A stretch of 64,000 bases of DNA from Ceratotherium simum simum (lineage: Eukaryota > Chordata > Mammalia > Perissodactyla > Rhinocerotidae): positions 3,890,974-3,954,973 of the forward strand of contig NW_004454166.1 in NCBI RefSeq assembly GCF_000283155.1, in the 5' to 3' direction. This document shows positions 12,059 through 23,345 of this stretch, piece after piece. Each line of letters begins with the position of its first letter. The stretch's first letter is position 1. The notes below the pieces were generated by a model. That model worked only from the letters and a program-made list of their open reading frames with translations. It made no database searches and was not told the origin of the DNA. A program made the position numbers and the translations under genes.

Positions 12059-12406
12059 CTGGTCGCACACGACCACGTCGAACTCCTCGTCGGCGAGGAA
12101 CAGCACGTAGAGCGCCAGGAAGATCATGCGCAGGTAGGCGCACACGGCGGCGCCGCGGCCGCCCCAGCCCAGGCTGCGCGGCAGCCAGTCCCCGGCGCAG
12201 CGCACCGGCAGCTCGCGGCTCTCGGCGAAGCAGTGGCCCGGGTCGTAGTGCGCCGTCCAGATCTTCACGCTGCATCCGCGCGCCTGCAGCGCCAGCGCCG
12301 CGTCCAGCACCAGCCGCTCGGCGCCGCCTACGCCCAAGTCCGGGTGCAAGAACAGCACCGACGGGTTGGGACCCGGGTCCTCGTCTTGGCCCTGCTTCTC
12401 CGCCAT
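12059..12406 (-). CDS. ALG2: ALG2 coding exon 1 (residues 1-116), alpha-1,3/1,6-mannosyltransferase
   Basis: ALG2 adds the alpha-1,3 and then the alpha-1,6 mannose from GDP-mannose to Man1GlcNAc2-PP-dolichol on the cytosolic face of the ER, early in N-glycan precursor assembly. This exon runs from an ATG at 12406-12404 in strong Kozak context (G at -3, G at +4) to a CAG|gtgagg donor at 12059/12058, exactly 116 codons, phase 0. It shows PSVLFLHPDLGVGGAERLVL (residues 15-34), the glycine-rich N-terminal loop of GT4 glycosyltransferases. A hydrophobic stretch at about residues 89-105 (AYLRMIFLALYVLFLA) is the membrane segment of the family. The residue at 68, affected in a human congenital myasthenic syndrome (V68G, from memory), is valine here. 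It is read divergently from SEC61B, whose ATG lies 468 bp away. The frame is open upstream to a GTG at 12436, but there is no in-frame ATG between, so 12406 is the start. Identification is by recognition of the protein. Confidence 0.98.
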
Positions 12407-12874
12407 AGCCCCGGAAGCCGCACCGGCGCCCCGCACCCTGAGGGGCTTCTGCGCATGCTCTTTCCCCCGGCTCTCCGCGGGCGGCCGCGGGGGCCGACCA
12501 CGCCCCGCTACGCGTGCGTCTGTTAGGCCACATCAGCGCAAATCTGTGGGCGCCTAGTAATTGCCGGAGAAAATTTCTCGTCTGACCATGGTTATAGCCT
12601 CCCTTTGGTAGGGACTGGACTCTAGGGAGAACGCTGTGATCCAAAGGAAGGAGACAGAAGGTCTGTGCTTCCCACACAGCCGCTGACCAAGTCGCCTGTA
12701 ACAAAATTTCTACAGGCATATAGTGGGACAACCCAGGCGTCCCTGGAGTCGGCGAGGACCCTGCCAGCAGGCCTGGGGGCGGGGCCTGAGCCCGTCTCTC
12801 CAGCCGCCGGTCCGTGGAGGGGTCCTCGCTTCCTGCCGTCAGTTTCAGGTCCTTGCCACTGTCCTGTCTCCAGC
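12407..12874. promoter_or_regulatory. Bidirectional promoter and 5' UTRs of ALG2 (minus) and SEC61B (plus)
   Basis: The 468 bp between the two start codons contain both 5' UTRs and the core promoter. Visible candidate sites are an ETS core CCGGAAG at 12411-12417, an NRF1-like TGCGCATGC at 12450-12458, a GC box on the ALG2 side (CCACGCCCC from 12498), and a consensus Sp1 box (GGGGGCGGGG, about 12775-12784) about 90 bp before the SEC61B ATG. CCACG at 12498-12502 is half of an ER stress element, but no CCAAT lies nine bases upstream. The exact start sites are not visible. Confidence 0.75.
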
Positions 12875-12877
12875 ATG
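12875..12877 (+). CDS. SEC61B: SEC61B coding exon 1 (ATG only)
   Basis: The first coding exon carries just the initiator codon, immediately followed by a gtaagg donor at 12878. Context is CAGCATG, with A at -3. This start is chosen because joining it to the exon at 13066 yields MPGPTPSG, the expected Sec61-beta N-terminus, in frame. Intron 1 is 188 bp (12878-13065). Confidence 0.95.
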
Positions 12878-13065
12878 GTAAGGCGGCCCCAGCCTTCCCT
12901 CCTTGGTCCCCGCCTCTCCCAGCCGCCCTGACTCCGCCTGACGGCGTGCCCTCCTTCCGTGGCTCCCTCGCTTTCCCCAGCCTCCCGTGCAGGTGCGGTC
13001 TCGGCCATCAGGGCCTGGGGTCTGGGGCCGGCCGGCGGCGCTCACCCCTCTGTCTCCCTCTGTAG

Positions 13066-13164
<99 letters not shown>

Positions 13165-13281
13165 TAAGGATCCTTTCGAACTCCTCGGTTGTGGGCTCGG
13201 AGAGGTGGGGCCTAAGAATTCGCTGGTCCTGAGAAGGAGCCCTCGGGCTATGGGGTTCACAAAGGCAAGATGAGCCGCAGG

Positions 13282-13289
13282 TGACGTGG
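13282..13289 (+). promoter_or_regulatory. UPRE/XBP1-type octamer TGACGTGG
   Basis: TGACGTGG is the core bound by XBP1s/ATF6 in unfolded-protein-response elements. It lies 118 bp past SEC61B exon 2, at the edge of the CpG island. SEC61B is a known XBP1-responsive class of gene. A single octamer can occur by chance: the same motif (reverse complement) appears at 35994-36001 in repeat-free intergenic DNA. Confidence 0.4.
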
Positions 13290-13499
13290 CCGGAGGGAGA
13301 GTTAAAGAGTTTTTGGTCTTTTGTGTTTCAAGGGAGAGGCAACACTTTTTTGGTTTTGCTCAGTTCTGGGCACCACTCTTTAAAAAGGAAAGTTAAAGTG
13401 GAGTAGGTTCAGAGACAGTTTTGAGAAAACTGTCATTAAACTGATGTTTCTGGACCTGAACTCTGCACTTGTATTTCTATCTGGAGGTCCCATACACAC

Positions 13500-14250
13500 T
13501 CCAATTTAACATGACTTGTCCGGCACAAAACTTAGTCTCTCCTTCCACCCCAGCTCCCTCCCCGCCTCCAGTTATATCTGCTTACTTCCATATGGCGCTG
13601 CTATAAACTTGTTCACCCAAAGCCAGAACTTCAATATCATCTTGGATTTTTCTTATGCTCTATCTCCAGTCATTTGCCAGACTTTAAATTACACATGAAA
13701 ACCTTCTCATCAGTTCTTTCCTTTTCCATTTCTTCTGCCTCACTTTAGCCCTCAACTTCTCGCATCTAGACTTTTGCATTTTCTACTAACTTTTCTGCTC
13801 TTCAGGTCATTTGCACTCCAGTCCTTCCTCGGCTCTGATTCTGTCACACTTCTGCTTGGTTTCTCTGTTAGTTTGTGGTTGTTGAACTTTAAAAAAAACA
13901 AAAAAGGAATACCAGGGCACTTGGTGGTCTTTTCAGCCTAACTGCATCTGTGCTGTGATCCAGCAACAGTGAACTATTTCTGTTTTCTGAACTCACTAGA
14001 CAGCCTCCCCCATTTCTATTTATTCTCCAGATTAAGCTCAGTGGTTATTTTCTCTTGAGGCGGTCCCTGACTCTGAAAGCAGCAGTAGCTACTAGTCTTC
14101 CCTTTTGTTCCTAAAGCATTTTGTTCATAATGTTGTAATAGCATTTATGTTTCCATATTTATCTCCTTCATTAGACTTGGACAGAAACTGCTCAAGTCAT
14201 CTCTGTCCTACTGTAAGGCCTAACACGTAAATGATGAATAAATCAAAGAA
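13500..14250 (+). mobile_element. L2 LINE fragment in SEC61B intron 2
   Basis: Pyrimidine-rich coding-like text ('cttggatttttcttatgctc', 'tcttttctgctcttcag') followed by the L2 tail ('tttatctccttcattagact', 'gatgaataaatc'). Very diverged, so the family call rests on overall pattern. Confidence 0.55.
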
Positions 14251-17200
14251 TCAAGCAACATTGTTGTTGTGGGGTTTTTGAAGGAACTAGTGGGGTTTTA
14301 TCTAGAGAGGAAAAAGCCTTGAAGGGGGAAACCTGAAAACTATCTTTAATGATGTGAAGAGAGATGAGACTTTTATTGTTGACTAGAATAGGCAAATCTA
14401 AAACTGATGATTTGAACTTACATGAGACTGATTTCAGCTTAAAGAAATTCTAATAGAACTGTCAGAAATGGTAAGATTATCCTGAACGATTGTGAGTTCC
14501 CCGTGACCGAGATGTTCAAGGCTGGGATGGACCAGCTGGACAGTGTGTCAAGCTGTGGTTTAGGTTCCATGTGCTTCGAGTGCTGTCTCATTCCCACCCT
14601 GAATTGCAGAGATTCTTTGTGCTGGAGTGGAAAATATGTACAGTTCCTGTGGGAGTGGGTCTGGTTGATGAGAATTGGTAATACTGTGGTAGGGAAGCTT
14701 GGCCATCTGAGAACTTTTAAAGAAAAAAAGAGAAGTCATATACTTATCAAATGTAACTATGATAATGAATAACTTAATAAATAAAAAATAAGTGAAATGG
14801 AGAAACTTAAACATTTGAGGACAGATGCATCTTTTCAAGTTGTGGGTGTTGATGTCATCTTTTACGATCCACTGTGGCTGGGGCTAGTGTCACTAGACAG
14901 ATCATGGTTGTATGTATTGAGTGTTCCCTTCTAGAATTTTGGCACTCTTCATGAGTGTAATGTAATAGGTATTGTCTGTCTAAGAATATATCCCTGCTTT
15001 GTAAGTCTGTATGAAAAAGTTGAAGCTAAGCGTCTAAGAAGTTGAAGATAATGCTTTGGATTATGTAGTTTGTAGATTTGCATTCTCTCTCCATGCTTAA
15101 TAGAGTTAGTACCTTGGAGAAGAAATGGTATGGGATTTACCCTCAGGCTGGGGTTGAAGTCCTTGCTCTGCTTGATAAGTATAAAACGGAATTGCTATGA
15201 GGATGAAAGGGAGCAATAATGCCTTGTAAACTGTAAAGCTGTGAAGTGTTACACAGTGTTCAAACAGGATAAGACGGTGGAATAGCCAGGGATATTAAGA
15301 TAATCATCAAATAGTCATTGAGGGAACATGCCAGACACCATTCCAGCTCTGAGGGTATATCTGTGAACAAGATAGGCAGGACCTCATGAACCTTATATTC
15401 CAGTGTGGGAGACTGTAAGCGAGGCAGATAAATAAATAATGTAATTTCAATACATTCAGTAAGGGCTGTGAAGAAAAATAAAGCTGGGTGGGGGATGGAG
15501 AGTGGTAGGGATAGGGTGTTCAGAGTAGGTGACATGAGTAGAGACCTGAAAGAAGCAAGGGAGCAAATCATGCAGTGGTCTGGGGAGGCACAGACTTACT
15601 GGACAAAAGGAATGGTCATGTGTAAAGACTCTAAGGTGGGAATGGCTTCTTCAGGGAGTAGCCAGAAGGCCGTCGTGTTAGAGCAAAGTACGAGAAAGGT
15701 CAGTTATGAAAACCGTCATGTTAAGGTATAGGAAGAGGGGGGCAGTTACACGGTGGCCAGAAAAAAGAGTAAAATGGACCCCAAATAGAAATTTAAGAAA
15801 TTAAATTGGGCTCTGTTAACCTCTACCTACTTCCCAGTGGAGGAATGGGAGGTATTTTGAGTACATTTTGATATTTCTAGGGGCGCTGATTTTCAAATCC
15901 TCTTCTGTGTCTCATATGCCAGCAGCTGTAAGAAATCTTAAAAGAGGCCCGACTGATCCCTTCACAGCACCTGTAATTTCAGGAGACTTTGAAGACAGGA
16001 ACTGGAGTAGAGGAGTTGTGGGAATAGTGGAAAGTGCGTGGGTCCTAGTCCTGGCTCAGCAGTGACGTACCGTGTCTACACTGGGCTTACTGTCTAGCTC
16101 AAGTTCCTTTTTATGAACAAGGAGGAAGATTTCAGGTACCTGTCCCACAGATTAAATGATGTGTATCTCTGTGTGTGAAAGTTCTTCTAAGTGTATGAAT
16201 TACTCTGTAAATCCCTGTACAAGTATGTTTGCTGTTTACAATCAGTTTTCCTATAGAAACAGTCATACAAATGGGGTTATGAGTTCCCAGGCCACCACAT
16301 AGCCCATAATTAACATGTTTGAAATAGAATCTTTGCAGTACAGTAGACCCAAATTGTTGTTTGACACAGATTGCTGGCAGAGTTCTAGCCTGAACACAGC
16401 TGTCTTTGCTGGGACCAGAACGGAACCAGGACTCCACCCCTCCACTGCACGCGGCAGAGCAAGCTCCCTGAGCTCTGGGCCAGTGTTTCTTGCCTTCGGA
16501 GTGTGGGATAAAGGCCATGGCAGGGCGAGGGGAGAATTAGGTCCAGAGTTGGAAGGGCAGTGAGAAGAGATGATGGTGATAGGGTTTTCACTTCTGGTTT
16601 CTTCCTATATGTCCTTCTCTTTTAAAAAATCCAGAATCAGCAGCCCACAGATTTGGAGTGGGATTTTAAGGGAGGGTATACTGGGATCTGGTTAATGGTG
16701 AGGGGCAGTGATGGCTCAGGGCTTTCCTTCTCTCTTCTACTTTCCTCTCACCTAGCATTCCTGAGTTGGGCTAAAGAAGATTCCTTATGACTTCTCTCAC
16801 CACTTACTTCTTACTCTCGTGTTGTGCCACTCTAGCACTGGGGCGGGGCTGGGAGTGGAGTAGTGCCTCGTGGGAGGATAGTTGCTGGGTAGGGTTCCCA
16901 GTGACTGAGGGATTCTCCCAGAGAGGAGGGACAGGATTCCCTGGGCCTGTTCCTGCTCAATGGCGTAAGTGTTCTTTGGCTACTTCTGCATGCCAGGGCT
17001 GCCTGCATCACACAAGCCTTGATCCCCTTGTACTTTTTCACATCCTACCTCTCTGCCAGATATGTGATCAGTATATCAAAATAGTGAAAAGAGATTACAA
17101 AATAATTTTTTATAAAATGTATACTCTGTTTTGGGACCTGTATACAAGTAAAGCTTAATGTGTTTTGTCTCTTTTATAGCAGATACAGTAATTTTAAGAC

Positions 17201-17329
17201 ATATTTTAAGGTTGTCATCTTATAAGAGATTATATATTCAGGGCATTTTTAAGCAGGGGTTTATTACTTGACTTCACAAAAATATGTGTGAAGAGAAACT
17301 GAAATGCACTGTCCAAATGAGGTGCCCGT

Positions 17330-17791
<462 letters not shown>

Positions 17792-18489
17792 TAAGTGTTG
17801 GGAGCAGACCTTGTGTTTCTGTCCCGTATCTCAGAGCCGTCTGGCAGCACTCGCTCTGCCACCAGCGCTGCTTGCTTTGATGAGATTTACGATACACTAG
17901 AGCTTCATTTGTGCCAGGCGGGCTGGGTTTGGTTTGCCCATATATCAACTAATTAGTTTAGGGCCTGGAATGACATCTCTTCATGGATTGAGTGAAGGCA
18001 AGGGAAGAGCGTCATGTAGCTATGTCAAAATAAATGATGGGGACAGAGAGAACTGGAGGGAAAACTGCTCAGTTAGGTGAAATTGCGCTTGATTTGGTGT
18101 TCCCGTCCCACACTGAGAAATAGGAGAAGCCACTTGAATAGGAATTGGGTGATTTTTCAAAGCTCTCCTGGAGACGTAAGCTGATATCGTTACAGCCTAA
18201 TGGAAGTTTCTCCATTCAGCTGTGTTACCAAAAGTTCTTTGGCCTCCTTGCCTTTGGTGAGTGGTGAGTACACCCCGGAGGGTGGGTGTATCACTTTCCA
18301 AGTCTCAGGCCTGGGAGGGCTCATGAGTTGATGGGAAATGGGCATCCAGGGGGCCTCTGTCCCCATGCCTTGCTCATTTCATTTTCTGTGGTTTCCGTTA
18401 CTGTGTGGCAGACCTAATCCCACAGGTTTCTGATCACATAGGCTCCAGGACACCACTGCTTAGAACTGTTTCCTGACTAAACGCAGTGG

Positions 18490-18650
18490 CTGAAGTGTTA
18501 GCATAATGACAGCAGCTCTCATTTGCATGGCACCACAGGTTCAGAAGCTCAGGTTCAGAGAGGCAGAGTTACGAGTCAGACAAACAGCGAGAGCTGGAAC
18601 CAGATGTTCTGACTGTTAAATTCCGTGCTCTTTCCATACTGCCTGTCTGG
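18490..18650 (-). repeat. MIR SINE, reverse, partial
   Basis: 'caggttcagagaggcagagt' and 'agctggaaccagatgttctg' are reversed MIR text. Confidence 0.5.
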
Positions 18651-19269
18651 TAGAAAAGAGACAAGATCAGACTTATTTGGATTAGTTTAATTAACTTGAC
18701 CAGCAACTTGGATTGCAAATTTAGTTTATGAAGACTTCCCTAGAATTCTTGAGACATGGTTTTATTTATTGATTGATTTCCTTTTTTTCTGTTAAGTTGA
18801 AAACTTGTAAGGTGAGAATGTATTTAGGAAGTAATTCTTGGGGTTGGGGATGTGTGAGTTGGCAGCTTCTGACAGCCTTTTGGTTTTTGCTAGAGGTAGT
18901 TTTTTTGATTATCTCAGAGAGCAAGTTTGAAGCCCCTTGCTCTTCAGGGTGTCCAGGGGACAGTTCTAAACCCTTCTCAAGAAGGTGGTAAACTCTGTTC
19001 TCCTGTGGGCACGTCTGACTTGGGCTTGCCCTGGGCTTTCTGCTGTTGTGCAGCCGGGCTTGCTTGCTGCTAGTGCGTGAGTCCTCCCAGAAATCGATAG
19101 AAGCTGTTCCTTGAAGCGTCCTGAACCACAGTCTCATCACACCAGAGAGAGAGGTTTGGTGAAGGGACACAGTGGGGAATTCTTATCCACACAGCCACAT
19201 CCTGGAGCAGTCAGGCAGCATCTTAGAGCTTGTTGTTGGCTCTTCCTAGGAGTTTAGAATTTTTTTTTC

Positions 19270-19480
19270 AGGTTGATAATAATAGCATTTCCTGAAAGCC
19301 TACTATAAGCCTGCATTGTGTGGGTATTAATCTATTTAATACCTCAGCAACCCTATGGGAGAGGTACTGTGGTTATCCCCACTTTACAGATGAGGAAGCT
19401 GAGGCTTGGAGCAGGTAAGTCACGGGGCCACAGTCACAGCTAATAAGTGACAGAGGTGGTTTCCAGACTCTGCAGCACTT
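19270..19480 (-). repeat. MIR SINE, reverse
   Basis: 'aagcctactataagcctgca', 'ccccactttacagatgagga' and 'aagctgaggcttggagcagg' are the reversed MIR. Confidence 0.8.
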
Positions 19481-19706
19481 TGACTCTGAGAGCGGCTGTC
19501 CCAGCTCTGTGCTCTGTGGCTGATGTTACTGCAACGTTGCTTTAAGTCGGGGCGTATGATCAAGTGCAACATGGTGAAGATCTCTTCCCGTGTCCTTTTA
19601 AATTGCCGACTCCTATAAATGTACACATTTTGGAAGAACAAAATAGCGTGGCATGTACGTTGTGTGTTGTTTATTGTCCACCAGTGGACTCTGTTATCCT
19701 GCTACT

Positions 19707-19820
19707 CCACAGGGTTACTCCCATCCAAGTACTAACCAGGCCCGACCCTGCTTAGCTTCCGAGATCAGACGAGATCGGGCGCGTTCAGGGTGGTATGGCC
19801 GTAGACCACAGGGTTACTCC
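19707..19820. repeat. 15-bp target-site duplication around the 5S copy
   Basis: Copies of CCACAGGGTTACTCC at 19707-19721 and 19806-19820 are identical and directly repeated. This is the mark of L1-type target-primed reverse transcription. Confidence 0.9.
19718..19806 (-). pseudogene. 3'-truncated 5S rRNA retropseudogene
   Basis: Read on the minus strand from 19806 this matches mammalian 5S rRNA from its first base (GTCTACGGCCATACCACCCT) for about 89 nt, to TTGGATGGGAG, with no difference from the sequence I remember. The last about 32 nt are missing, which cuts into box C of the internal promoter, so it should not be transcribed by Pol III. There is no A tail. An exact 15-bp direct repeat, CCACAGGGTTACTCC, flanks it at 19707-19721 and 19806-19820, and the last 4 nt of the 5S part (GGAG) overlap the repeat. 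It lies in SEC61B intron 3, antisense. It is not a functional rRNA gene. Confidence 0.93.
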
Positions 19821-20164
19821 ACGGCCTTGATGATTATAAAGCTTTCTGGGGTCTTTTCCATTGTCCCCTCCCCATTTGTATCTGGGAGGTGAAGTGAGAC
19901 ATCTTGAATTCTCCAAAACTGGTGTCGGCAAGGAGAATCAAAAAGGCGGGCCTGTAACGTTTCACTCAAGTCGACATTCACAGGTTGTGTAAAATCAAGT
20001 TCTCCCTTTAAGAAGTCCATATACTAATTCCCAACTTGAAAAACATTTGCTTTAGGGAAGCACTGATGAGTAAAATCTATTTCCTTCCTATAATAAACTC
20101 ATAAATCAGACTTAGCACATGTTGCCTAAAATGTTTGCTCCTTAAAGACGGGAACCTTAAAGCA

Positions 20165-20390
20165 GTAAAATAAGCACTATGTGTGGAATCAGAAAACCTG
20201 AGTTCAAATGTCTCTTTTCCATTCTGGCTATGTGTTCTTAGGCAAGTAATAATTAATCTCCCCGAGCCTCAGTTCTCCTTATTTATAAAATGAGGTTAAC
20301 GTTTGTTTCACCTGTGTCATGAGTTTGTTGATCAAATGGGATCATATATTTGAAAACACTCTGTAACTTATAATGTGACGTTCATCTTTG
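20165..20390 (+). repeat. MIR SINE
   Basis: 'tctggctatgtgttcttagg', 'ctccccgagcctcagttctc' and 'taaaatgaggttaacgtttg' follow the MIR core. Confidence 0.75.
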
Positions 20391-20716
20391 TATGACTTGT
20401 ATATTGTGGTTAGACAATGAAGATTATCTTTAAGTAGATCTTAATTAATAGTTTGGTAATTGGATCATTTGTACTTAAAGAATTTGGGAAATTTTTCTTA
20501 CTACTTTTTATTATGGAAAATATCAAATATGTGAAATTAGAGAGACTTGTGTCTCCAAGACATCAGATCATTTTATTTATACATTAGTATGTTGTACTAA
20601 AAGACAAGGATTCCTCCTTTCTAAATAACCACAGTGCTATCACCAAACCCTCAAAATACAATAATAATTTGGGAATATTTTAAATGATGTAAAGGATATT
20701 CTTGGATGAATCTTAG

Positions 20717-20899
<183 letters not shown>

Positions 20900-21150
20900 A
20901 TTCAGCTACATCCATCTGTCTGTCATCTGAAGAAGAAGGAAAAAAACCCAACATATCTTGGACCAAAAGCATAGTGATTTTCTGTTCATAAGAAAGAAAT
21001 TTTCTGTAAGCTTACTGTTTTACAGGGAACTTAACAAGAATTGATTGTAAGGAATCAACTTTTTTCTATGGCTATATAAACTTTTTAATTCATTTATACC
21101 AAGGCTAATTGCTGATGCCTGACTGCTAGGGCCCTTACCTTAGTCTGTCT
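20900..21150 (+). other. SEC61B: SEC61B 3' UTR (end approximate)
   Basis: Sequence directly after the stop is repeat-free and A-rich, consistent with a short 3' UTR. No AATAAA is present in the first 250 bases; the closest hexamer is the variant TATAAA at 21075-21080, followed by T-rich sequence. The end is therefore provisional. Confidence 0.5.
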
Positions 21151-22689
21151 GCCTTTAGGTTTTCAAGTAAATATGTAGAAAACATGTCTTGTGGAGATTG
21201 TTTTCTTTGTTGGATCGCCAGTTCCTTACGTGACCATGTAAGACATTCAAATCCAAGATACTGTAATTGGTCTTGGCTTGTTTTCTTCTAGGTATTTCAC
21301 TCCTGGTGATTATCGTGTAGGGTGTTCTGCGGTTTTTAAGGAGTGTGCCTATGACTCCATCAGGCAGATCTGTGTTCAGAGGCATCTGGTACCCAGGGGA
21401 GTAGTCATAGAAATCATAAACCAGAAATCTTGGATGAAATGTTTGCTCATCCTGTTCTTTGTCTCTAAAACCATAGATAATATTTTTGTCTCTTTTCTCT
21501 CCCTGTTCTTAATTATGTGAGTGTAGACCAGGAGTTTCCATCTGTTTATCACTTGTTGCTAAACCTTTTTTGAAAGAATTCATTTGATAAATTGGATTTA
21601 TCAACTAAAATTTTGTTTTCATTTTGAAAATTAAAGACCTTTCTAATCAGAGTGAGATACCAGCATTTCTAAACTGAGTTGATATAATTCCAACCAAAAA
21701 TAAAAATTTTTGAAGTTTCACTTAGCTTATGCTGCCTTTCTGGGTATACCTTCCTAGGGTAGACCCTAGGAAATAAGAGTAGCTCAAAGGTGCATACTCC
21801 AGGAGTCGAAGACACTGAGCCAGAATTTCTAAAGAGTAAGAGATCCATGTGAGTCCAGCAGAATCACGAAATGACAAAGAGGTGTATTAGTTAAAAGACA
21901 GATAACTTAAAAAATATCTTTCTCATAAAGTAAGCCTATTTAAAGAAAAAATTCCTAGAACAGTTAAGCAGTTTCACAAATGTTTTTCTTAAATCCTGGC
22001 TGTAAGGTAATTTTAGGTCCAAAGTACCCAATTTAAATGATGAAAGTATGTTATCTTTAAAAAAAGACTTCCTGGGGCAGTATATGGGTGACTGTGCTCA
22101 TTTATATCCTAACGAATGCCAGATTATTGGGGAAACATGATGAAAAACTGATTCCCTTGGATCCTGGGAATTGCTTATTGCATGAAATAGGTTATCTTCA
22201 ATTGAAATTCAGGGGGAAAAGTCTCCATTTCATTTGGAAGAAATTAAAGATGATAGTATCTATAATGGCATTTTTTTTTCTGATATTCAGGTTGATGGTA
22301 CCAGTAACAGCTAAATCTGCTCCTTTGTCCAGAGTCTCGTTTTCTCTGGGGGAGATGCTGAAGCCACTTGGGGGTGCTCTTTGGTTGTGAGGGTACATTC
22401 TCTCCACTGCACAGAGCTGCCTGTTAGTCCCTTCTGCCTAGCAGTGGTCTCTAGTGGACTGATAGCTGAAAATCACTCAAGTTTTTGAGCTAGAGATTTA
22501 TAAGAAAATGCTGGTTTTCAGTGGCAGAGCAAGGAGATGCTTCATTCAGCAGAAGGAAAATTGGAGGTTGTGCATAAAGATGTACAACATCTATTATGTA
22601 GCTGCTTTTGGCTGTGATGATACAATGCTAATACCATAGCTGAGAATGTTAGTGTTCAAGCTGTTCCTTTCTCTCTTTTTTTTTTTCCA
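21151..22689. other. Region beyond SEC61B, no gene recognised
   Basis: Moderately A/T-rich, no open frame above about 100 residues and no named repeat. It may include read-through sequence of SEC61B. Confidence 0.6.
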
Positions 22690-23345
22690 ATTTTTAAAAG
22701 TTATGAAATACACATAACATAAAATGTACCATCTTAACCATTTTTAAATGTGCAGGTCAGTGGTATGAAGTACTTTCATATTTTTTTGCAACTGTCACCA
22801 CTATCCATCTCCAGAACTTTTTTTTTTTTTTTTTTTTTTTTTGTGAGGAGATCAGCCCTGTGCTAACATCTGCCAATCCTCTTTTTTCTTTTTGCTGAGG
22901 AAGACTGGCCCTGGGCTAACATCCATGCCCATCTTCCTCCACTTTATATGGGACGCTGCCACAGCATGGCCTGCCAAGCAGTGCATCGGTGCGCGCCCAG
23001 CGAACCCTGGGCCGCTGCAGTGGAGCACGCACACTCAACCGCTTGTGCCACTGGGCCGGCCCCTCCAGAACTCTTTGATCTTGCAAAACTAAAACTCTAA
23101 ACCCACTAAACAATAACTCCCTTCCTCCACTCCCCTCAAGCCTTGGCAACCGCCCTTCTACTTTCTCTTTCCATGAATTTGACTAAGTCCCTCATATGAG
23201 TGGAATTGTACAGTATTTTCTCCTTTTTGTGCCTGACTTATTCCACTTAGCATAATGTCCTCAAGATTTATCCATGTTATGGCATATGTCAGAATTTCCT
23301 TCCTTTTTAAGACTGAATAATATTCCATTGACTGTATATGCCATG
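22690..23345 (-). mobile_element. L1 3' fragment, reverse, split by an ERE SINE
   Basis: Left part 'gttatgaaatacacataaca...' to 'ctatccatctccagaac', right part 'cctccagaactctttgatcttgc' to 'gaataatattccattgac'. Together they read as one reversed L1 3' UTR. The SINE at 22819-23062 interrupts it. Confidence 0.85.
22819..23062 (-). mobile_element. ERE SINE, minus strand, inserted in an L1 fragment
   Basis: A T-run at about 22818-22841 is the reversed A tail; the element ends at the reversed head 'gggccggcc' by 23062. Internal signatures are 'gctgaggaagactggccc' and 'atatgggacgctgcc'. The 10-bp duplication CTCCAGAACT at 22809-22818 and 23063-23072 marks the insertion. L1 sequence continues on both sides. 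Confidence 0.93.

Noticed and set aside
12404..12436. Ten-codon N-terminal extension of ALG2 starting at 12436
   Set aside because: The codon at 12436-12434 is GTG, not ATG, and the known N-terminus (MAE...) starts at 12406 in a strong Kozak context.
12490..12502. Possible ER stress element in the ALG2/SEC61B promoter
   Set aside because: CCACG is present at 12498-12502 but no CCAAT lies nine bases upstream, so the full element is absent.
11747..12526. 259-residue plus-strand open frame over ALG2 exon 1
   Set aside because: It is the complement of ALG2 coding sequence in a CpG island, rich in Arg, Ala and Pro, and crosses the ALG2 donor site. High GC leaves few stops.
11982..12731. 249-residue minus-strand frame overlapping ALG2 in another frame
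   Set aside because: Out-of-frame shadow of ALG2 exon 1 extended into the promoter; Arg/Ala/Gly-rich with no family resemblance.
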